This document shows positions 1-7,220 of a DNA stretch of 16,228 nt, piece after piece. Position 1 is the stretch's first letter. Each line of letters starts with the position of its first letter. Origin of the DNA: Planctomycetota bacterium (GTDB lineage: Bacteria > Planctomycetota > Phycisphaerae > Sedimentisphaerales > Anaerobacaceae); assembly GCA_003644295.1 (NCBI GenBank), contig QNBZ01000006.1:1-16228 (forward strand). Direction: 5' to 3'. The notes beneath the pieces were generated by a model. That model was given only the letters and a program-made list of their open reading frames with translations. It had not been told where the DNA came from and searched no databases. A program made the position numbers and the translations under genes.

Positions 1-81
1 GCTGTAAAAGTGCGTATAGTTTCGGTAAATGTCCCCGCCCGTCAAATGAATGTGTCCCCTGCTGAGCCGTTAAAAGCGTGA
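1..81 (+). CDS. 3' end of an upstream gene, possibly RNase R-like (S1 domain tail)
   Basis: Frame 1 is open from the window edge to a TGA at 79-81 and encodes 26 residues that include VKVRIVSV and PARQMNVSPAEPL. The pattern (hydrophobic strand, basic-polar turn, ARQ, second strand) resembles the last strands of the S1 RNA-binding domain that ends RNase R/VacB proteins. That assignment is inference from a very short stretch. Only the C-terminus is in the window, so no catalytic residue can be checked. Codon choice fits the neighbouring genes. The stop codon lies inside the iterated GTGAAGCG repeat that precedes the efp promoter. Another S1-type or OB-fold protein is equally possible. Confidence 0.45.
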   Translation, partial: AVKVRIVSVNVPARQMNVSPAEPLKA

Positions 82-117
82 AGCGTAACTCGTGAAGTGT
101 GAAGCGAGATACGAGTT
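78..117. repeat. Iterated GTGAAGCG octamer with 7-bp inverted repeat
   Basis: GTGAAGCG or GTGAAGTG occurs at 78-85, 92-99 and 99-106. AACTCGT (87-93) is the inverse of ACGAGTT (111-117). The block lies between the upstream gene's stop and the efp promoter. It looks like intergenic filler rather than a specific regulatory site. Confidence 0.6.
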
Positions 118-127
118 CATTGTTTTC

Positions 128-156
128 TTGACATTTTGCAGTGATCTTGCGATACT
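128..156 (+). promoter_or_regulatory. Sigma-70-type promoter of efp
   Basis: A perfect TTGACA (128-133) is separated by 17 bases from GATACT (151-156, 4 of 6 matches to TATAAT). The predicted start of transcription near 163 gives a leader of about 34 bases. GGAG (187-190) lies 6 bases before the efp ATG. Confidence 0.65.
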
Positions 157-196
157 CGTTCCTGTGAAATGGTTATTGTTTTTTGTGGAGTGAAAA

Positions 197-757
197 ATGA
201 GAGCATCAGAGATGAAAAAGGGCCAGACCGTTAAAATCGACGGCAAGCTATATTCAATTGTTGACTATCAACACGTAAAGCTCGGCAAAGGCGGCGCCGT
301 TTATCAGACAAAACTGAAAAGCTTATCCGACGGCTCAATTCAAAATGTTCGCCTGCGTTCAGGAGAAACGGTCGAAGAGGCGTATCTGGATAAGCGCACT
401 TATGAGTATCTGTATTCGTCCGGCAGTGAACACGTCCTAATGGATACCAAAACCTACGACCAAATCACGCTCGATGACGATGCGTTCGGCGACGGTGTGA
501 AGTATCTCAAGTCGAATGCCAGATTAGAAGTGGCTGTGTACGATGGCAAACCGGTTGTAGTTGAATTGCCCAACACGGTGGATTTGAAGGTTACGGACAC
601 CCCGCCGGAAATTAAAGGCGCCACGGCGACAAATCAAAATAAGCCGGCAACACTGGAGACAGGCCTTGTCGTACAAGTACCGCCTTTTGTTAAAATCGGC
701 GAAATTATCCGTGTTGATACCCGCACCGGCGAATACTTGACCAGAGTGAAAGAGTAA
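197..757 (+). CDS. efp: Translation elongation factor P
   Basis: EF-P (186 residues, normal length) binds between the P and E sites of stalled ribosomes and helps form peptide bonds at polyproline stretches. The N-terminal KOW-like domain opens with MRASEMKKG and carries the tip loop KLGKGGA, in which Lys31 is the position normally modified by lysylation or a related reaction. The usual motif is KPGKGGA, so the proline before the glycine is leucine here. Two OB domains follow. The C-terminal signature ATNQNKPATLETGLVVQVP (about residues 143-161) is typical of the family. The start is supported by GGAG 6 bases upstream and by alignment with the usual N-terminus. No modifying enzyme (EpmA, EpmB or EarP type) is in the window. 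A hairpin with a T-rich tail follows the stop, so the gene is probably transcribed on its own. Confidence 0.97.
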   Translation: MRASEMKKGQTVKIDGKLYSIVDYQHVKLGKGGAVYQTKLKSLSDGSIQNVRLRSGETVEEAYLDKRTYEYLYSSGSEHVLMDTKTYDQITLDDDAFGDGVKYLKSNARLEVAVYDGKPVVVELPNTVDLKVTDTPPEIKGATATNQNKPATLETGLVVQVPPFVKIGEIIRVDTRTGEYLTRVKE

Positions 758-765
758 GAAGTGAA

Positions 766-834
766 CTAAAGTTAAAAGTGCCTAAAGTGCCTAAAATTAT
801 GAATTATTTTTTAACTTTAGCTCACTTTAGGCAC
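766..834. repeat. Crossing inverted repeats between efp and secA
   Basis: Two 12-base segments, A (CTAAAGTTAAAA, 766-777) and B (GTGCCTAAAGTG, 778-789), are each perfectly complementary to a later segment: A' at 809-820 and B' at 823-834. The order A, B, A', B' means the two stems cross, so only one can form easily. B is also part of a tandem GTGCCTAAA repeat (778-795), which allows two pairing registers. Confidence 0.8.
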
Positions 835-842
835 TACTTTTT
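778..842 (+). terminator. Possible intrinsic terminator after efp
   Basis: The 12-bp stem 778-789/823-834 is followed by TACTTTTTTAG, a T-rich run suited to Rho-independent termination. The 33-base loop is large. The competing stem 766-777/809-820 could prevent formation. secA starts only 9 bases later with no visible promoter of its own, so read-through may be needed. Confidence 0.4.
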
Positions 843-850
843 TAGTTGCG

Positions 851-3800
851 ATGTTCAGTAAAATAAGCAAGGCACTCATAAAAGTTTTCGGCTCCCGTAA
901 TGAGCGGTTAGTCAAAGCGTATATGGCAATCGCTCAGCAGGCCGGTGCGTTTGAGGAGCAAGTAAAAAAACTCAGCGACGAAGAGCTGAAAGCCAAAACC
1001 GTCCAGTTCAAAGCTACTATACAATCAGGGGCCAGGCCGGAAGATATTTTACCCGAAGTTTTTGCTGTTGTCCGTGAAGCGGCCAGGCGAAATGTCGATA
1101 TGCGGCACTTCGACGTTCAGCTTGTCGGCGGCAATGTTCTCTACGAAGGCAAAATCGCCGAGATGGCAACCGGCGAAGGCAAAACCCTCGTTGCGACACT
1201 GGCGGCATACCTTGTTCATTTAACCGGAAGAAAAGTTCATTTAGTTACCGTCAACGACTACCTTGCAAAACGCGACGCTGAATGGATGGGGCCGGTCTAT
1301 AACGCTTTGGGGATGACAGTGGGCGCAATACAGGCGGATATGGACACGGCTGGTGAAGAACGAAAAGCTCAATACAATTGCGATATTACATACGGCACAA
1401 ACAACGAGTTTGGCTTTGATTATCTCCGCGACAATATGAAGATGTCGCTTGAACAAATGGTTCAGCCGGAATTGGAATACGCCATAATCGACGAAGTCGA
1501 TTCAATTCTAATCGACGAAGCCAGGACGCCTCTTATTATATCCGGCCCTGCCTTCGACGATGTAAGCAGATACAAAAAGGCGGACAATGTAACGAGAAAG
1601 CTAATCAACCTGCAAAGCGACTACGACCGCATCAAAAAACAAATCGATACCTGTCAGCGAATTATCGCCAATGCCGAGGGCGAACTTGCCGAGGCCAAAA
1701 AAGCCAGCGATAGCGAGCGAGTCGAAAAAGCCAAGAAGGTAATCGAAGAAAATCAGGCCAAACTACAAAGGGCCGAGGCCGGATTAACTTCAGCCACGCA
1801 ATATTATGAAGTCGAATACGACAAGAAAGCCGTTCATCTGACTCACGAAGGAGTTGGCGCCGCCCAGGAAATAGCCGGCGTCGGCTCATTCTTTACCGGC
1901 TCGAATATGGAATGGCCGCATCTGCTGGAACAGAGCTTACGGGCGCACATTACCTTCGAGAGAGAAAAAGATTATGTCGTTATGGACGGCAAGGTTGTTA
2001 TTGTTGACGAATTTACCGGCCGGCTGATGCACGGGCGGCAGTGGTCGGACGGACTCCATCAGGCAGTCGAAGCAAAAGAAAATGTTCCAATAAAAGAAGA
2101 GAGCCAAACACTTGCAACAATCACTTTGCAGAACTTTTTCAAACTTTACGAGCAGATAGCTGGAATGACCGGCACAGCATTGACCGAAGCCGACGAGTTT
2201 ATGGATATCTACAAACTCGATGTTGTTGCAATTCCGACTAACAAGCCGTGCATCAGGGACGATAGGGACGACGTAATCTATAAATCACTGAGCGAAAAGT
2301 TCAACGCAATAGTTGACGAGATAAATGACGTCAGTGCCTCCGGCCGTCCGGTGCTTGTCGGTACAGTCAGCGTGGAAAAAAACGAAGCTCTCTCGGCTGC
2401 TCTCAAGAAAAAATTCGGCCTTGAGCATGAGGTTCTGAACGCCAAGCAGCACGAGCGGGAAGCTGTCATAGTCGCCAAGGCCGGCCAGCAGCACAAGGGC
2501 AGGGACGGACGAATGCGGGGCAATGTTACAATCGCAACAAATATGGCCGGACGCGGCACGGATATAAAACTCGGCCCCGGCGTAGCCGAAATCGGCGGAC
2601 TGCACGTGCTCGGAACCGAACGCCATGAAGCCAGAAGAATCGACAACCAGCTCAGAGGCCGAACCGGCAGACAGGGCGACAAAGGTTCCAGCCAGTTCTT
2701 TCTTAGCTTCGACGATGACCTGATGCGAATCTTTGCGCCGGAATGGACGGTCAAGGCGCTTTCCTGGATTGGCTGGGAAGAAGGTCAGCCAATTGTACAC
2801 AAACGGATAAGCAAAGGCATCGAAAAGGCACAAAAAAAAGTCGAAGAGCGAAACTTCGAGACCCGAAAGAGCTTGCTCGAATACGACGAGGTGATGGACT
2901 ATCAGCGGAAAATCTTTTACTCACGCAGACGAAAAATCCTGAGCGGAAAAGGCCTTAAGAGTATTATCGAGGAGATGCTCGATGCAACCATCGCAAAAAA
3001 CTGCGACACGATTTTTAACGAGCGGTATCCACTTAAATGTATTATCGAATGGGCTGGAAGCAATTTTGGCGTCGATTTGAAAATGTCAGACATTGCCGGT
3101 GCTAAAGCGGAAGAGATTGAAAAATTAATCAAACGACAGGCAAAAGAATCAGTCGCTAATGAAATATCGCTTTCTATGGGGGAATATCTGGAGGACTACA
3201 GCAACCCGCAAAGCTGGGATGTCGCAGGATTGTGTAAGTGGGCGATGAGCGCCTTTCACGTAAGTTTAAGTCCTTCCAAAGTCAAACACCAATCGCCGGA
3301 GGAAATTGAAGAACAATTGGTTTCAGCCGCCGCCGAGCAGGTTGATAAGAAAGATTGTTCGCAACTGGATGAGTTTCTGAAGAAAGATTTTCCCGTTCGT
3401 ACATTCGCCCAGTTGGCACGCGCCAAGTTTGACGTGAAACTGGACATCGAACAGTTGAAGCAGCTTGATACATCTCAGATTCGTCAGCTTCTCAGCAAAG
3501 AAATCGCAGCCAAATACAAACAAAAGGAAATCGAGTACCCGGTCGAATTTGCGATGAATATGGCTTACGGGCCTCAGGGAGCGAACGTCTATGGCTTTGA
3601 GACGCTTGCCGAGTGGGCAAATAAAAAGTTCAACGCCGGCTTCTCGGCTGAACGTATACAAAATACCAAACCTAATGCCCTGCGCAGAGAGCTGCTCGAA
3701 TTGAGCAAAAACTTCAACAACGGCGAATTGGAAAGGGAACTCTCTGAAAAAATTGCTAACTTGAGCGTTGCCGAATTGGTGGACTGGGCCAACAAAAGGT

Positions 3801-4336
3801 TCAACGCCTCTTTGAGTAAAGACGAGTTGGGAGAAGGACAGGAATTAAAGGAACGGCTCTCGGAGGTGGCCAGAGAATTTTTGCGTTCTGAATTGAGCGA
3901 CCTTGAGAAGTACGTTTTAATCCAGATTTACGACAGCACCTGGAAAGACCATCTCTATTCGATGGACCATCTGAAAAGCAGTATCTGGATGCGGTCGTGG
4001 GCTGAAAAAGACCCCAAGACCGAATACAAGCGTGAAGGATTCAGAATGTTCAACGAGATGCTCGAAACCATCGAGGAGCGTGTTACGGATATTATATTTA
4101 AGGTACACCTCGAAGCCGGCGCCGGAGTCAGAAGCGTTTGGAATGTAAGTCGGGTTGCGCATGATGAGGTCGGCCAGTTTGCGATGGCCGAGCGTCAGCG
4201 GGCCGCTGCCCAGGCCCCACAGGGCGAAATGAAAGTAAAGCAAATTCGGCTGGAACATCCTAAGGTTGGTCGTAACGACCCATGCCCCTGCGGCAGCGGG
4301 AAAAAATACAAAAAATGTTGCGGGAAGAATTTATAG
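851..4336 (+). CDS. secA: Protein translocase subunit SecA, long form
   Basis: SecA is the ATPase motor that pushes unfolded preproteins through SecYEG at the inner membrane. NBD1 carries the Walker A box MATGEGKT (residues 105-112) and the Walker B DEVD (214-217). The preprotein cross-linking domain follows. NBD2 contains IATNMAGRGTDI and the arginine-rich RIDNQLRGRTGRQGD (about 596-610). The helical scaffold and wing region follows, and the protein ends in a zinc-binding SEC-C motif (CPC at 1145-1147, CC at 1156-1157). At 1161 residues it is about 260 longer than E. coli SecA. The extra length lies in a charged, coiled-coil-like insert (about 244-318) and a helical-wing region with about five copies of one helical unit (about 731-1009). 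The ATG at 851 matches the conserved N-terminus (FGSRNERLVK) but has no clear Shine-Dalgarno sequence. The identity is certain. The roles of the inserts are unknown. Confidence 0.97.
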   Translation: MFSKISKALIKVFGSRNERLVKAYMAIAQQAGAFEEQVKKLSDEELKAKTVQFKATIQSGARPEDILPEVFAVVREAARRNVDMRHFDVQLVGGNVLYEGKIAEMATGEGKTLVATLAAYLVHLTGRKVHLVTVNDYLAKRDAEWMGPVYNALGMTVGAIQADMDTAGEERKAQYNCDITYGTNNEFGFDYLRDNMKMSLEQMVQPELEYAIIDEVDSILIDEARTPLIISGPAFDDVSRYKKADNVTRKLINLQSDYDRIKKQIDTCQRIIANAEGELAEAKKASDSERVEKAKKVIEENQAKLQRAEAGLTSATQYYEVEYDKKAVHLTHEGVGAAQEIAGVGSFFTGSNMEWPHLLEQSLRAHITFEREKDYVVMDGKVVIVDEFTGRLMHGRQWSDGLHQAVEAKENVPIKEESQTLATITLQNFFKLYEQIAGMTGTALTEADEFMDIYKLDVVAIPTNKPCIRDDRDDVIYKSLSEKFNAIVDEINDVSASGRPVLVGTVSVEKNEALSAALKKKFGLEHEVLNAKQHEREAVIVAKAGQQHKGRDGRMRGNVTIATNMAGRGTDIKLGPGVAEIGGLHVLGTERHEARRIDNQLRGRTGRQGDKGSSQFFLSFDDDLMRIFAPEWTVKALSWIGWEEGQPIVHKRISKGIEKAQKKVEERNFETRKSLLEYDEVMDYQRKIFYSRRRKILSGKGLKSIIEEMLDATIAKNCDTIFNERYPLKCIIEWAGSNFGVDLKMSDIAGAKAEEIEKLIKRQAKESVANEISLSMGEYLEDYSNPQSWDVAGLCKWAMSAFHVSLSPSKVKHQSPEEIEEQLVSAAAEQVDKKDCSQLDEFLKKDFPVRTFAQLARAKFDVKLDIEQLKQLDTSQIRQLLSKEIAAKYKQKEIEYPVEFAMNMAYGPQGANVYGFETLAEWANKKFNAGFSAERIQNTKPNALRRELLELSKNFNNGELERELSEKIANLSVAELVDWANKRFNASLSKDELGEGQELKERLSEVAREFLRSELSDLEKYVLIQIYDSTWKDHLYSMDHLKSSIWMRSWAEKDPKTEYKREGFRMFNEMLETIEERVTDIIFKVHLEAGAGVRSVWNVSRVAHDEVGQFAMAERQRAAAQAPQGEMKVKQIRLEHPKVGRNDPCPCGSGKKYKKCCGKNL

Positions 4337-4365
4337 CGTTTGTCGTTTTATATGCCTGAAAAAGA

Positions 4366-4398
4366 AAACATCGAGCAACGTTTCGCTGCTCGATGTTT
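4366..4398. terminator. Hairpin between convergent secA and nrdJ
   Basis: AAACATCGAGCA (4366-4377) and TGCTCGATGTTT (4387-4398) form a perfect 12-bp stem with a 9-base loop. Read on the minus strand, the stem is followed by TTTTCTTTTTC, a good terminator tail for the nrdJ transcript about 165 bases past its stop. Read on the plus strand it follows secA by about 30 bases but has only TTT before CCC, so it is weaker in that direction. Confidence 0.65.
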
Positions 4399-4563
4399 CC
4401 CGGAGGGGAGAAAATGTTCTTTACTTTTGCGCTATCGGCAGCAGTGTCATTGCTACTTTAGCCAAAAAGATGTGGTTTTTGCTTGTTCCTATAAAGTCCA
4501 GCATTGTCGGCGGAAAATGGTCGTGAAATTTGCAGTGAATTGTAGGTTTGCATAAAAAATCGG

Positions 4564-6420
4564 CTAATCAAGCTCCATTGGTTCGAGGTCCCTGCTGCCT
4601 CGGCGATAAATCGTAATCCCTTTACAGCCGAGCTGGTAGGCAAGCTTGTAGGCCTTATCGACCGCCGCTGGCGTGGCTTTTTCGCTGAAGTTTATGGTCT
4701 TACTGACCGCTGCGTCACAGTGCTGTTGAAAGCCGGCCTGCATTCGGATGTGCCATTGCGGCTTAATATCGTAGGCACATTTGAAAACTTTGCGGATTGC
4801 CGGTGGAATCCGGGTGATTTTCTGAATACTGCCTGCCTGTCTGATTTGTTTTTCCAGCTTTTTGTTGTAAAAGCCGTTTTTCTCAGCGACCTGTTTGAAA
4901 ACCGGATTTATTTGTAGCATCTTTGAACCATCCAGTATTCGGCGGACAAACACCGGCGAGTAGGCCGGCTCAATTCCAGATGAACAGTCAGCAATGATAC
5001 TGATTGTGCCGGTCGGAGCTACACAGGTAATCGAAGCGTTGCGAACTTTTTTGTTCCTTTTGGTCCGCCAGATACTCTGGTTCCAGTTCGGAAACGGCCC
5101 CCGCAAATCGGCGAGAGCGCAACTGGCCTTGCGAGCGTTTTCGTTGATAAACTTCATAAGAGTTGTTCCGAACTCAACGGCTCGCTTCGAGTCGTAAGGT
5201 ATCCCAAGCGCAAATAAGCAATCGGCAAACCCCATAACCCCCAGGCCGATTTTTCGGTTGGCCTGAGCCAGCCGAACGGTGCCTATGACCGGATAGCTGC
5301 CGACGTCGATAATATTGTCTAAAAATCGTACTGCTAATTTGACGGTCGCAGCCAGTTCCTGCCAGTCCATATTTGCTTTGCCGTCAGATGACGTTACGAA
5401 TTTCGCAACATTTATGCTGCCGAGTGTGCAGGCCTCATAATCGAGCAACGGCTGTTCTCCGCAGGGATTTGTCGCCTCTATTTTGCCCAGCGAAGGTGTC
5501 GGATTGTCACGGTTGATTCTGTCGATAAAGACCACGCCTGGTTCGCCAGTTTTATGGGCGCACTTGATAATCGTTTTCCAGATGTCGCCGACGGTATAGA
5601 ATTTGCCTTTTGCCTGCGGCGCTGGCGCTGATTTGCCGGCCAGCTTGTGCAAATCGCTTATCGTGTAGTCTGTAATATCAATTCGACGGGGTAATAAATA
5701 CCGCTGGCCGGTGCGTGGGTTTTTTACGATGTGCAGGGAGTCGCTGGAGCTAAGTACCCGTTTCATCCAGTCATCTGTTACTTTGACTGAGATATTGAAG
5801 TTTGTAAAGGCCTTGAGGTTCTGTTTGGCATACAGAAACTTTAGTATATCCGGATGCTCAACGCTCATCATCCCCATATTTGCGCCCCTGCGAAAAGCAC
5901 CTTGCTGAATTGCGTTTGTTGCTTCTGAGAAGACCCGCCAGAAACTTATTGGCCCTGATGTTGTTCCGCCGGACGATGCAACGCGGTCGCCGGTTGGCCT
6001 TAGTTTGTCGAATGAAAAGCCCGTTCCGCCGCCGGCTTTTTGAATCAGAGCGGACTGCTTAATTGTCTCGAATATCGCTTCTATACTGTCCTCAACCGGC
6101 AACACGAAGCATGCGCTCAGCATCCCGCCAGGCCGATTGGCGTTCATAAGGGCAGGCGAATTCGGCAGGAATTTTAGAGACGCCATCAGGTCGTAAAACC
6201 TTTTGTGCCAGCCGTTGATTTGGTTGCTGTCAGCTCCGTATTTGGCTTCTGCGCCGGCTATCAATGATGCCGTCCTGCTGAAAAGCTGAGCCGGCGTCTC
6301 GATACATTTGCCCTGGCTGTCCTTAATCAAGTACCGGCTTTGCAACACGGTCAGAGCATTCTCGCTAAGCTCCGGCGGTTTTCCGGGCGGCGGTATAACT
6401 TCGTATTTCGTATCTTGCAT
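4564..6420 (-). CDS. nrdJ: Class II (adenosylcobalamin-dependent) ribonucleotide reductase
   Basis: This enzyme reduces ribonucleotides to deoxyribonucleotides, using adenosylcobalamin to generate a cysteine radical, so it works with or without oxygen. The N-terminus (LSENALTVLQSRYLIKD) is typical. Visible active-site elements are Cys104 in SACFVLPVEDS, Cys320 and Glu322 in NPCGEQPLL (thiyl radical and acid-base residue), and Cys331 in ACTLGSINV. AVSKTINF and GCKGITIYRRGSRD lie near the end. The protein stops at residue 618, shortly after GSRD, where most class II enzymes I know continue with a tail holding a CxxC-type pair that re-reduces the active site. No frame downstream (4337-4563) restores such a tail. 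The ATG at 6420 has only weak Shine-Dalgarno complementarity (GAAGACGAA). A small basic ORF ends 14 bases upstream on the same strand. I saw no cobalamin riboswitch. Confidence 0.95.
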   Translation of the reverse strand: MQDTKYEVIPPPGKPPELSENALTVLQSRYLIKDSQGKCIETPAQLFSRTASLIAGAEAKYGADSNQINGWHKRFYDLMASLKFLPNSPALMNANRPGGMLSACFVLPVEDSIEAIFETIKQSALIQKAGGGTGFSFDKLRPTGDRVASSGGTTSGPISFWRVFSEATNAIQQGAFRRGANMGMMSVEHPDILKFLYAKQNLKAFTNFNISVKVTDDWMKRVLSSSDSLHIVKNPRTGQRYLLPRRIDITDYTISDLHKLAGKSAPAPQAKGKFYTVGDIWKTIIKCAHKTGEPGVVFIDRINRDNPTPSLGKIEATNPCGEQPLLDYEACTLGSINVAKFVTSSDGKANMDWQELAATVKLAVRFLDNIIDVGSYPVIGTVRLAQANRKIGLGVMGFADCLFALGIPYDSKRAVEFGTTLMKFINENARKASCALADLRGPFPNWNQSIWRTKRNKKVRNASITCVAPTGTISIIADCSSGIEPAYSPVFVRRILDGSKMLQINPVFKQVAEKNGFYNKKLEKQIRQAGSIQKITRIPPAIRKVFKCAYDIKPQWHIRMQAGFQQHCDAAVSKTINFSEKATPAAVDKAYKLAYQLGCKGITIYRRGSRDLEPMELD

Positions 6421-6434
6421 TTCGTCTTCGGCTT

Positions 6435-6629
6435 CTAAAATTTTTTAAGCCATCTGAATCGAAAGACCGAGCGTATTTTTTCGGTGAACCGGACTCCTAT
6501 TTGCTGTGTACTGGTTTTGAAATCGGCTCGTTTCAAATCCCCAGCGTTCGGCTTGGCTGACGATTTACCGAAGGCCGATAGTATCCCCGCAACCAAACCA
6601 AGAAATGAATTCGTTTTTGGATATTTCAA
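6435..6629 (-). CDS. Small basic hypothetical protein upstream of nrdJ
   Basis: This 64-codon frame ends 14 bases before nrdJ on the same strand. Its product is strongly basic. A short hydrophobic stretch near the N-terminus (SFLGLVAGILSAFG) is followed by a polar linker and a basic end containing STQQIGVRFTEKIRSVFRF and RWLKKF. The C-terminal half has the look of a structured, conserved small protein. I cannot name a family. The 5' limit is uncertain: the frame is closed by a TGA just upstream, and the only available starts are TTG codons (6629, or 6596 at residue 12). Neither has a clear ribosome binding site. Placement suggests co-transcription with nrdJ. It could instead be the decayed end of a longer gene, because the DNA just upstream is repeat-like. 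Confidence 0.45.
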   Translation of the reverse strand: MKYPKTNSFLGLVAGILSAFGKSSAKPNAGDLKRADFKTSTQQIGVRFTEKIRSVFRFRWLKKF

Positions 6630-6632
6630 GTT

Positions 6633-7208
6633 TCAGATTACAAATTTCAATTTCTGTATTCTGCATCCCGCCACGGCGGGTAAATCTGTATTCTGCCTTC
6701 TGAACTGATGGCTGTCTAAAATCTGTGGCTTGGCATCATAGTATCTCTGTACTGCTGTTATCCCGCCTTCTGCTTCGCCGCTGGTTTTGTAGTCGCCGTC
6801 TAAAAGCCACCGGCTAATCTCATCATCGTATTCAGCAGGGTAAATAAGAGCCACCACGAATTTGTCATCTGAGTATTTAGCTAAATGCGCTTTGGCCCGG
6901 CAGGGTGGAGCGACCTTGACAGCTAAATTGACAAGCTCCTTAAAATCATTATTAGCGGCTTCGAGTTTTTTTGAGTAGAAAAACATTCCCGCTTCAAGCT
7001 GGAAAATCTCTGCCGGGACGCCTTTTAGTTCGAGTTTGCCGTCCGGATAGGCCTTGTGGATTTTATAGACCTTCCCGGCTTTGTACTTTTCGCTTTCCAG
7101 CAGTTCAGCTACTTCCTGGGCGGTAAAGCCGACACTGGCGTAGTCGCCAAAGTCAAAGATATACAGCCCGACATATTCTTCGCTGTTTTGCAGTTTCGGT
7201 AATTTCAT
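6633..7208 (-). CDS. Conserved-looking hypothetical protein (191 aa)
   Basis: The product begins MKLPKLQNSEEYVGLYIFDF. It has mixed strands and helices, no signal peptide and no membrane segment, so it is probably cytoplasmic. Features include FTAQEVAELLESEKY (about 28-42), which reads like a helix, followed by YKIHKAYPDGKLELKGV. I recognise the general look of an uncharacterised protein of this lineage but no functional family, and no catalytic motif stands out. The frame stays open upstream to 7337, but I chose the ATG at 7208. The residues before it (7209-7337) come from repeat-like DNA, and TATAAT (7215-7220) sits exactly where a leaderless promoter would be. The last 20 or so residues are encoded by a GC palindrome flanked by a direct repeat, so the true C-terminus may have been altered by repeat insertion. 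Confidence 0.8.
   Translation of the reverse strand: MKLPKLQNSEEYVGLYIFDFGDYASVGFTAQEVAELLESEKYKAGKVYKIHKAYPDGKLELKGVPAEIFQLEAGMFFYSKKLEAANNDFKELVNLAVKVAPPCRAKAHLAKYSDDKFVVALIYPAEYDDEISRWLLDGDYKTSGEAEGGITAVQRYYDAKPQILDSHQFRRQNTDLPAVAGCRIQKLKFVI
6653..6696. repeat. GC palindrome flanked by 12-base direct repeats
   Basis: TCTGTATTCTGC occurs at 6653-6664 and 6685-6696. Between the copies lies the palindrome CCCGCC-AC-GGCGGG (6667-6680). The element sits inside the last codons of the minus-strand hypothetical gene. It looks like mobile or slippage-derived intergenic filler. Confidence 0.65.
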
Positions 7209-7214
7209 AAGTTT

Positions 7215-7220
7215 ATTATA
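7215..7220 (-). promoter_or_regulatory. TATAAT box placed for a leaderless transcript
   Basis: On the minus strand a perfect TATAAT occupies 7220-7215 and the ATG of the hypothetical gene is at 7208-7206. Transcription starting about 7 bases past the box would begin at or next to the ATG. There is no Shine-Dalgarno sequence. The -35 region is poor (GTGCAA with a 17-base spacer). Confidence 0.45.

Noticed and set aside
78..106. CRISPR-like array from the repeated GTGAAGCG units
   Set aside because: The units are only 8 bases, overlap or lie 6 bases apart, and have no spacers of regular length. No cas gene is present.
2285..2833. Long antisense open frame (182 codons) inside secA
   Set aside because: It lies wholly within the well-supported secA frame, has low-complexity composition and matches no family. 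The same applies to other antisense frames within secA, nrdJ, tyrS and nifJ.
6421..6470. Cobalamin riboswitch before nrdJ
   Set aside because: I saw no B12-box-like sequence, and the space is occupied by the small ORF that ends 14 bases upstream.
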